Shown here in pieces: positions 1-4,799 of a stretch of DNA of 6,545 nt (position 1 is the stretch's first letter; each line of letters begins with the position of its first letter). The stretch spans positions 1-6,545 of the forward strand of contig SLKH01000278.1 of assembly GCA_007134665.1 (NCBI GenBank), written 5' to 3'. Source of the DNA: Balneolaceae bacterium (GTDB lineage: Bacteria > Bacteroidota > Rhodothermia > Balneolales > Balneolaceae). Both the position numbers and the translations under genes were made by a program. A model generated the notes under the pieces. The model did not search any database, was not told the DNA's origin, and saw only the letters and a list, made by a program, of their open reading frames with translations.

Positions 1-417
1 AAAAAAGTATGAGAAAAGTGGATAATCGGTATAAATTCATAATAATCAGGCTAATGAAGATCAGGAATAATTTCAAGCAGGAATTTTTGATCCAGTATGG
101 GACCTGTATGATTGGCTTTTTTACTTTTATTTGAGTTATTTATAACAATATGAATTAAGAGAACTTAGTGATTGTTGTACAGATTATGAAAGCTTGACAG
201 AGTACCTGGAATACACCAATTGGCAGATTACAGATTGATTACGGCATCAGGTTTATGAAAATGGTATGAAACCTGTCAGGAACATTCTTTTGTTTCTCCT
301 GTATCAGTTTTTGAATGGTGTAAATACCGACAGAATTTTGACTTATAAAAAAATAATAAGTGCGATGGAAGTTTTTCTGGTATCAAACAAGCATACTTAA
401 ACCTAATCTAAAAAGTT
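1..417. other. AT-rich stretch without a convincing gene
   Basis: All six frames are broken by frequent stops and I see no recognisable protein or RNA gene. The left part may hold the 3' flank of a gene outside the window. One weak hairpin is visible: CAGGTTT at 248-254 can pair with AAACCTG at 269-275 around a 14-nt loop, and a short T-rich stretch follows at about 283-297. This could be a poor terminator but is not convincing. A TTGACT at 338-343 lies 17 nt before TGCGAT at 361-366, a weak match to a -35/-10 pair for the downstream operon. The stretch most likely holds the promoter and leader of the lipoprotein gene, but I cannot place them with confidence. Confidence 0.5.
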
Positions 418-861
418 ATGCAAACAATTAGAGTTACAATAATGGTTACAGTTGTGGCGCTTCTGATGGGGGTTGTAGCCTGTTCGTCATACATTCCGTA
501 TGTCGACTATTCACAGCCTTTTGAAAGTGCGTTGGCTCCGGATGCTCATAATTATGTTCATGATGAGCGTTACGGAATCGTTTTTAGTGTTGATCCCTTA
601 TTGAGAAGGGAAAACATGGATACTGCTGACGAAGTAATACTGATTCGCAACAGAAGCGGATACTATTTTGTCACAGCATCAGGATTCACTAATGTATATG
701 TACTCGAGCCACGGCCGGGTGAGTTGAAAATTGACAATGATATAGAAATATCACCAGAAGGCCTGCAAAATCCCGGGTTTAATCAGCGGGGCGACTATAT
801 CGAAGTTGTAGACCGGGCTACTGGTGAATCATATCAGATAAATGAAAATGGCAGATTGTGA
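418..861 (+). CDS. Small predicted lipoprotein of unknown family
   Basis: The product has 147 residues and I do not recognise its family. Residues 1-21 form a hydrophobic signal sequence with Arg5 near the start, and V-V-A-C at 19-22 is an acceptable lipobox, so Cys22 is the likely lipidated residue. The mature part (about 125 residues) has no second membrane segment and looks beta-rich, with alternating hydrophobic stretches around 74-95 and 124-132, consistent with a small periplasm-facing or surface domain. The start at 418 has no good Shine-Dalgarno, only A-rich sequence. Met9 (442) is an alternative, but it would shorten the signal peptide and remove the basic residue. The gene lies 10 nt before the next gene, and its stop codon overlaps that gene's ribosome-binding site, so the two are almost certainly co-transcribed. 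This suggests, without proving, a joint role at the envelope. The lipoprotein call is fairly secure; no function can be given. Confidence 0.8.
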   Translation: MQTIRVTIMVTVVALLMGVVACSSYIPYVDYSQPFESALAPDAHNYVHDERYGIVFSVDPLLRRENMDTADEVILIRNRSGYYFVTASGFTNVYVLEPRPGELKIDNDIEISPEGLQNPGFNQRGDYIEVVDRATGESYQINENGRL

Positions 862-865
862 GGAG
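861..865 (+). promoter_or_regulatory. Strong Shine-Dalgarno overlapping the upstream stop codon
   Basis: AGGAG lies 6 nt before the ATG at 872. Its first base is the last base of the TGA stop (859-861) of the lipoprotein gene. Ribosomes finishing the first gene would therefore be positioned to start the second, which suggests translational coupling. This is the best Shine-Dalgarno in the window and fixes 872 as the start of the second gene. Confidence 0.75.
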
Positions 866-871
866 TAAATC

Positions 872-2119
872 ATGAATAAGAAAATGAATAATACGTTTTC
901 AGTATTTATCACACTGCTGTTAATGAGTGTGTTTGTAACAACGGTTCAGGCGCAACAGACAGATCGCGAAATAACCGAACAATTTCTTCAGGAATATCAG
1001 GAAGTGGAATTGATGATAACCGATTCTCAAACCATGGATGACCTGAGGGCTACCCAGGACCGGGTAAATGAACTCTTAAATGATTACAGAGAGCATTCTG
1101 TTGTCATAAACCGAAGAATTCAGCCGGAAACAATGGGCAGCAAGTTTGAGGATCTCCGGGTTAAATTTATGGCTATGCAGTCTAAAATTCGAACGATTCA
1201 GCGACAGGATAGAAGTATTTCTCAACTCCGGTCGGAACTGATGCGAACAAGGGACCGAATGGACCGGTACGACCAGCATATCAATTGGCTGATCGGGCGG
1301 GTTGTTGAACTGGAAGAGCGTGCTTTGGTTGCAGAACAGGCAGGCGGGGAAACGGTCACTGCCTCCTTGCGCGAAAGAGACAGGTTTGTGACGGAGTTCC
1401 TGACTGATCTTCTGGAAAGGTATGACGCCGTGGATGCAACAACACAACAGGAGATGACAGCAATTTTTGAGCGGCTGGATGATTCCCCTGTTGATTTGGT
1501 GAGAACCATGCTCGGCGAACATCTGATGTACGCCCAGCAGGCTGAGCATACGCCGACTGACCTGATGAACATGAAGGCACAGCAAGCTTATTTTAGCAAC
1601 TGGTGGCAGCAATTCGGTGATCAGTTGGTCAATACGTTTGAAACTGAGAACCCTGCTCAGGCGAGAAGTGAAATTAATGAACGATTATCAGACTGGAACG
1701 CAGCGATTGATGACCAGTTGTGGGGTGCCATATCAGATGCATATTCTCAGAACGGTTTTAACCTTCCGTCATTTAACAGTTCACAGGAATTTTACAATGC
1801 ACAGGAAAATTATATCAGAGAGCGAACTGAAACAGCACGGGATCGAAACAATGAAGAAGACCTGGAGCAGTTCAGAACATTTTCCGATTTCTGGAATCAG
1901 TCTGTCAAAAGTGAATGGGGCGATGCATTGACGGCATCTGCAGTAATGAGCCATACACAAATTGCAAATATTGACAGGATGCTATCGGAATGGAGTCTGG
2001 TAGCTGCTCCAACACGGGAAGGAAATCTGATGACTATTCTTTTCTTTTTGAGTCTGGCAGTGAATATCGGATTGATCGTGGTGCTTGTTCGAAGGAATAA
2101 CGGTTCAGAATCTGCTTAA
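872..2119 (+). CDS. Secreted coiled-coil protein with C-terminal membrane anchor, unknown family
   Basis: The product has 415 residues and I do not recognise its family. Residues 1-27 look like a Sec signal peptide (Lys3 and Lys4, a hydrophobic stretch at 9-24, V-Q-A before a likely cut after Ala27). Residues 30-155 are highly charged and helical with heptad-like spacing of Leu, Ile and Met, so a coiled coil is likely, clearest at about 95-150. Residues 160-380 remain helical and rich in Trp (244, 245, 275, 284, 341, 349, 374) and acidic residues. Residues 386-406 form one hydrophobic helix followed by Arg407-Arg408 and a short polar tail. By the positive-inside rule this gives a type I topology: a large extracytoplasmic domain and a C-terminal anchor in the inner membrane. 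Pairing with the upstream lipoprotein suggests an envelope-spanning or scaffold role, which is inference. No catalytic motif is visible. The start is supported by AGGAG at 861-865; Met5 is a less likely alternative. Confidence 0.85.
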   Translation: MNKKMNNTFSVFITLLLMSVFVTTVQAQQTDREITEQFLQEYQEVELMITDSQTMDDLRATQDRVNELLNDYREHSVVINRRIQPETMGSKFEDLRVKFMAMQSKIRTIQRQDRSISQLRSELMRTRDRMDRYDQHINWLIGRVVELEERALVAEQAGGETVTASLRERDRFVTEFLTDLLERYDAVDATTQQEMTAIFERLDDSPVDLVRTMLGEHLMYAQQAEHTPTDLMNMKAQQAYFSNWWQQFGDQLVNTFETENPAQARSEINERLSDWNAAIDDQLWGAISDAYSQNGFNLPSFNSSQEFYNAQENYIRERTETARDRNNEEDLEQFRTFSDFWNQSVKSEWGDALTASAVMSHTQIANIDRMLSEWSLVAAPTREGNLMTILFFLSLAVNIGLIVVLVRRNNGSESA

Positions 2120-2161
2120 GAAAGAGTTGATAGTATAAAGTACCAGTTGTTTGTAGTTCAG

Positions 2162-2203
2162 AGAGCAGGTTTCAGGGTTTGTTAAACCATGAAAGCCTGC
2201 TCT
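2162..2203 (+). terminator. Strong nested hairpin after the coiled-coil gene, probable terminator
   Basis: AGAGCAGG (2162-2169) pairs with CCTGCTCT (2196-2203). The stem continues as TTTCA (2170-2174) with TGAAA (2190-2194), leaving G2195 bulged. After one G/A mismatch, GGTTT (2176-2180) pairs with AAACC (2184-2188) around a GTT loop. It begins 42 nt after the stop codon at 2119. Only TTT (2203-2205) follows before a G, so the U-tract is poor. It could be a weak terminator or a 3'-end processing and stability hairpin for the 418-2119 transcript. Confidence 0.55.
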
Positions 2204-2311
2204 TTGCCAATCGATTTGAGTTCAAGTAACCGGGATTTTTTAATTGCCTGTCTGTTCCAGAATTAAGTAGATTAAGAAATAAATAATCAATCTGCTTACA
2301 GGACGTATCTG

Positions 2312-3070
2312 ATGGAAAAGTTGAAGGGTAAAGTTGCGATCATAACCGGCGCTACGCAAGGAATGGGCAGGGCAACTGCTGAACTATTTGCTTCTGAGGG
2401 AGCCAGGGTTGTTGTAAATGGCCGGAATAGTACTGCGGGAGAAGACCTGGTTCAGATGATCAGACAAAAAGGTGGTGAAGCTCTGTTTATCCGTGCTGAT
2501 GTCCGAGAGTACGATGAAAATCAGCGATTGATGGAAACGGCGGTAGATGCATATGGTAATCCGGATATCCTTGTGCTAAATGCGGGAATTCTTGGGTTAG
2601 GTTCCATTACCGGTGTATCCTTTGAAACTTGGAAGAATACACTTGATACCAATCTGAATGCTGTTTTTTATATGCTCAGGCTGGGATTGCCGCTTATGAA
2701 GGAGAAAGGGGGAAGTGTGGTAGTAACCGGTTCAGTTGCAACTCACAAGGGATTTCCCAATCATGCAGCATATTGTGCGAGCAAAGGTGCTGTGCATTCG
2801 CTTGTCAGGCAGGCTGCTGTTGATTACGGCCCTGAAGTTCGTATTAATGTTGTACAGCCGGGTCCGGTGGATACAGAATTATACAGATCTTCTGCGGTTG
2901 CATTTCCAAATTCCGATACAATACTGGATGAAGTACCGGGTTCTTTGCCATTAAAAAGAACCGGAACACCGGCCGATGTTGCCAATGCAATCCTTTTTTT
3001 AGCAAGTGAAGATTCATCCTGGATTACCGGGTCAGTACTGGCTATCGACGGCGGAGCGACGGCAGGGTAA
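2312..3070 (+). CDS. Classical short-chain dehydrogenase/reductase (SDR)
   Basis: A cytosolic NAD(P)-dependent oxidoreductase of 252 residues, the usual length for the classical SDR family. The cofactor-binding T-G-x3-G-x-G motif is at 12-19 (TGATQGMG). V-N-G-R-N at 35-39, with Arg38 after the second strand, favours NADP(H) by analogy with related enzymes. Asp63 fits the adenine-contacting Asp-Val. N-A-G is at 90-92, where the more usual N-N-A-G has Leu at its first position. The catalytic tetrad appears complete: Asn114, Ser141, Tyr154 and Lys158 (Y-C-A-S-K). P-G-P-V at 183-186 and the C-terminal W-I-T-G...D-G-G signature close the fold. Such proteins are often labelled FabG-like or glucose 1-dehydrogenase-like, but the substrate cannot be read from the sequence. 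It lies alone between two intergenic gaps. GGA at 2301-2303 is a modest ribosome-binding site, and the N-terminus starts at the expected place before the first strand. Confidence 0.95.
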   Translation: MEKLKGKVAIITGATQGMGRATAELFASEGARVVVNGRNSTAGEDLVQMIRQKGGEALFIRADVREYDENQRLMETAVDAYGNPDILVLNAGILGLGSITGVSFETWKNTLDTNLNAVFYMLRLGLPLMKEKGGSVVVTGSVATHKGFPNHAAYCASKGAVHSLVRQAAVDYGPEVRINVVQPGPVDTELYRSSAVAFPNSDTILDEVPGSLPLKRTGTPADVANAILFLASEDSSWITGSVLAIDGGATAG

Positions 3071-3141
3071 AAGTGGAACACAAGTGTACGAAGTAAAAAA
3101 GATGTGTTGATGTCTTAATTGACATAATCTGATAATAAATA

Positions 3142-3170
3142 TTGAATTGGCAATTATAAGTGGTACATTG
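3142..3170 (+). promoter_or_regulatory. Possible Bacteroidota-type promoter of the cold-shock gene
   Basis: TTG at 3142-3144 is followed after 19 nt by TACATTG at 3164-3170. This resembles the Bacteroidota primary-sigma pattern (TTG about 19 nt before TAnnTTTG), although the second box lacks one T. Transcription would start near 3176 and give a leader of roughly 118 nt, a plausible length for a cold-shock mRNA. An alternative sigma-70-like pair is TTGACA at 3119-3124 with TTGAAT at 3142-3147 (17-nt spacer). I cannot decide between them from sequence alone. Confidence 0.3.
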
Positions 3171-3225
3171 TGCCTGTTACATAAAACCATCACTTGAAGA
3201 GAGACCTCTTTATTCTTATCGACGC

Positions 3226-3276
3226 GTTTAACACCGAATCAATACGAACAGATCACTCCGCTCAGGTGTTTTAAAC
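3226..3276 (+). promoter_or_regulatory. Stem-loop in the leader of the cold-shock gene
   Basis: GTTTAACACC (3226-3235) pairs with GGTGTTTTAAAC (3265-3276) as ten base pairs with a two-T bulge, enclosing a 29-nt loop. A smaller perfect hairpin lies upstream, AAGAG (3197-3201) with CTCTT (3206-3210). The main stem ends 17 nt before the ATG at 3294. Long structured leaders that refold with temperature are established for cspA-type mRNAs of Escherichia coli. A similar role here is inference from position and structure, because no sequence similarity to known leaders was tested. Confidence 0.4.
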
Positions 3277-3293
3277 TATACGAAACCAATACA

Positions 3294-3512
3294 ATGACAC
3301 AAAAAGGTAAAATTAAATGGTTCAACGCCGATAAAGGCTTTGGATTTATCGAACCAGAAGACGGAAGTAAAGATATTTTCGTACACAGAAATAATGTAGA
3401 AAACCTGGGGCTAAATCAGGGACTTGAAGAGAACGAAGCAGTTGAATTTTCAGTTGAAGACACGCCAAAAGGTCTTAGTGCAGTAAATGTTAACAGCCTC
3501 GATTACGAATAG
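3294..3512 (+). CDS. Cold-shock domain protein (CspA family)
   Basis: A 72-residue single cold-shock domain, the normal length for CspA-type proteins. These are small cytosolic beta-barrels that bind single-stranded RNA and DNA and act as RNA chaperones. The N-terminal G-K-I-K-W-F strand (5-10) carries Trp9. RNP1 is K-G-F-G-F-I at 14-19 and RNP2 is D-I-F-V-H at 27-31, so the aromatic nucleic-acid-binding residues Phe16, Phe18, Phe29 and His31 are all present. After RNP2 the sequence is R-N-N-V rather than the F-S-A-I of the E. coli proteins. The later part is acidic (E-E-N-E-A-V-E-F). There is no Shine-Dalgarno before the ATG, so initiation may depend on the leader structure upstream and on A-rich sequence. 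A terminator follows, so it is probably monocistronic. Identification is secure; whether it is actually cold-induced is unknown. Confidence 0.96.
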   Translation: MTQKGKIKWFNADKGFGFIEPEDGSKDIFVHRNNVENLGLNQGLEENEAVEFSVEDTPKGLSAVNVNSLDYE

Positions 3513-3542
3513 CTGAAATCACTTTATTGATCAAAAATTTGA

Positions 3543-3576
3543 AGCCTGTACCATTTAGTTGGTACGGGCTTTTTTT
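3543..3576 (+). terminator. Intrinsic terminator of the cold-shock gene
   Basis: AGCCTGTACCA (3543-3553) pairs with TGGTACGGGCT (3560-3570) along 11 bp with a single G-T wobble, around a TTTAGT loop. A run of seven T follows (3570-3576). It begins 30 nt after the stop at 3512. This is a textbook rho-independent terminator and separates the cold-shock gene from the next gene. Confidence 0.92.
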
Positions 3577-3604
3577 GTTGATAAAAAATATCTGGCAACT
3601 TTTA

Positions 3605-3647
3605 CCGGTTTCATTAAATTACCACGAAGCTGCACGGTATAAACCGG
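3605..3647 (+). promoter_or_regulatory. Nested inverted repeat upstream of the Tat-exported TIM-barrel gene
   Basis: CCGGTTT (3605-3611) is complementary to AAACCGG (3641-3647). Inside this, TACC (3620-3623) can pair with GGTA (3636-3639). No T-run follows, so it is not a terminator. It may be a leader structure or an operator for the gene starting at 3684. The promoter could not be placed, so it is uncertain whether this segment is transcribed with that gene. Confidence 0.3.
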
Positions 3648-3683
3648 CTGCTACTCAGTAACTAATTCACAAATTTTAAAGAA

Positions 3684-4640
3684 ATGAGCATGAAAAAATC
3701 GAAACCGGCTGCAAATCATTATTCAAGAAGAAAATTTATTGGTACCACCGCTGCTGCAGTTGCAGGACTTTCTGTCGTGCCTGGTTCGGTTTTTGGATCT
3801 CCGGCTTTTTCAAATAGACCTGTGAAAACCAGTTCTGTTATCAACGGTGTGAAAATCGGTGTTATCGCACCGTATGCATTCAGAAGAATGCATGGAAATA
3901 CGGTTGAAGAGCTTCTTGAAGCGATAAATGAGACGGGTATCAGTTTGGTTGAGATGCAGATACCGCCGGTGGAAGCATTTTTAGGCGCACCCCCGCGGGA
4001 TGACCGGGAAGAGCTGAGCCGCTGGAGGGAGATGGCTGATATGAGCGGTTATGAAGATTTACGCAGGATGTATAATGATACGGGTGTAGAGTTCTACGGA
4101 TTCAAAGAGGCCATTACTCATGAAATGTCGGATGCCGAGTGCGACTATCTTTTTAACGCTACCAAAGCGCTTGGGGCGTGGCAGCTTACGATGGAACTTC
4201 CCCGGAATGATGATGACGGAACGCTGACAAACCGGATCGGCCAGCTTGCAACAAGGCACCAGATTCTGGTTGCCTACCACAACCACACCCAGGCGAATTT
4301 CAATTTCTGGGACCGTGCAATCTGGCAATCGCAATATAACGGGTTAAACCTGGATATCGGGCATTATGTTGCAGGGACCAATGATAGTCCGATTCCCCTG
4401 ATTGAACGTCACTGGGACCGAATCGGAAGCCTGCACCTGAAAGACCGCAAAATAAATAACGGTGACAACATGCCGTGGGGCGAAGGGGATACTCCCATTG
4501 CTAAAGTTCTACAATTGATGCGCGACCGGAACGCTGAATTCGTTGCAACCATCGAACTTGAATACCCGGTTCCGGATGGATCCGATGCAGTGCAGGAAAT
4601 CAAAAAATGCCTTGAGTATTGCAGGCAGGCGCTTGCATGA
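3684..4640 (+). CDS. Tat-exported sugar phosphate isomerase/epimerase-like TIM-barrel protein
   Basis: The product has 318 residues. The N-terminus carries a twin-arginine signal: S-R-R-K-F-I-G at 14-20 (Arg15, Arg16), a moderately hydrophobic stretch at 20-33, and a likely cut near 38-40. The protein is therefore expected to be exported folded, often with metal bound. The mature part matches the xylose-isomerase-like TIM-barrel superfamily (AP endonuclease family 2 type). Candidate metal or catalytic residues are visible: Glu90, the Y-H-N-H motif at 198-201, Asp224 and His227 in L-D-I-G-H, His251 in H-L-K-D, and Glu291 in I-E-L-E-Y. The YHNH-containing subgroup is usually annotated as sugar phosphate isomerase/epimerase, but a phosphorylated substrate outside the cytoplasm is improbable, so the real substrate is more likely a free or oxidised sugar or glycoside. 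No sugar-utilisation genes flank it. Two start codons (3684 and 3690) both keep the full signal; neither has a strong Shine-Dalgarno. Confidence 0.9.
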   Translation: MSMKKSKPAANHYSRRKFIGTTAAAVAGLSVVPGSVFGSPAFSNRPVKTSSVINGVKIGVIAPYAFRRMHGNTVEELLEAINETGISLVEMQIPPVEAFLGAPPRDDREELSRWREMADMSGYEDLRRMYNDTGVEFYGFKEAITHEMSDAECDYLFNATKALGAWQLTMELPRNDDDGTLTNRIGQLATRHQILVAYHNHTQANFNFWDRAIWQSQYNGLNLDIGHYVAGTNDSPIPLIERHWDRIGSLHLKDRKINNGDNMPWGEGDTPIAKVLQLMRDRNAEFVATIELEYPVPDGSDAVQEIKKCLEYCRQALA

Positions 4641-4646
4641 ACTCCC

Positions 4647-4677
4647 TTCATCCGATGACTTCCCGTCATCGGATGAA
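4647..4677 (+). repeat. 31-nt palindromic 3'-end element, copy 1
   Basis: TTCATCCGATGAC (4647-4659) and GTCATCGGATGAA (4665-4677) form a perfect 13-bp stem around a TTCCC loop. It begins 6 nt after the stop codon of the TIM-barrel gene. The 15-nt core ATGACTTCCCGTCAT (4655-4669) reappears in reverse complement at 4769-4783. No T-run follows, so a classical terminator is unlikely. A REP-like extragenic palindrome or an mRNA 3'-end stabiliser would fit. Confidence 0.85.
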
Positions 4678-4760
4678 TCGACGTGGCAGGGTTTGGAAAT
4701 ACTACGCTGACAGTGTGCCGTTACCGATTATTGAGCGGGTGTATTGATGCGGGCTTTTCA

Positions 4761-4791
4761 CTCATGGTATGACGGGAAGTCATGCCATGAG
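4761..4791 (-). repeat. 31-nt palindromic 3'-end element, copy 2 (inverted)
   Basis: On the plus strand CTCATGGTATGAC (4761-4773) pairs with GTCATGCCATGAG (4779-4791) as a 13-bp stem with one wobble position, around a GGGAA loop. On the minus strand, the sense strand of the ABC exporter gene, the loop reads TTCCC and the core is identical to copy 1. It starts 8 nt after that gene's stop codon. The minus strand shows no T-run after it. On the plus strand TTTT follows (4793-4796), so it might also help stop transcription arriving from the TIM-barrel gene. Confidence 0.85.
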
Positions 4792-4799
4792 GTTTTGTG

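Noticed and set aside
266..400. A 44-codon open frame starting ATG with a hydrophobic N-terminal stretch, ending 17 nt before the lipoprotein gene.
   Set aside because: It has no ribosome-binding site, its composition matches the AT-rich non-coding surroundings, and it has no recognisable features beyond the hydrophobic start. It could be a small membrane protein, but I cannot support that.
1076..1612. A 178-codon open frame on the minus strand inside the coiled-coil gene.
   Set aside because: It is antisense to a gene with a clear signal peptide, membrane anchor and Shine-Dalgarno. Its translation is rich in Cys, His and Ser and looks like a frame shadow.
3077..3108. Weak pairing AACACA with TGTGTT after the dehydrogenase gene, considered as its terminator.
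   Set aside because: The stem is six weak pairs around a 20-nt loop with no T-run. No convincing terminator was found for this gene.
3110..3125. Inverted repeat ATGTC-N6-GACAT upstream of the cold-shock gene, a possible operator.
   Set aside because: Only five base pairs, overlapping a TTGACA promoter-like element. Such a short repeat is expected by chance in this composition.
4637..4747. A 36-codon open frame whose ATG overlaps the TGA of the TIM-barrel gene (ATGA).
   Set aside because: It runs straight through the perfect palindrome at 4647-4677, lacks a ribosome-binding site and has no recognisable content. The overlap is probably chance. A loose resemblance of its end (P-L-P-I-I-E-R) to P-I-P-L-I-E-R in the TIM-barrel protein is too short to count as a duplicated fragment.
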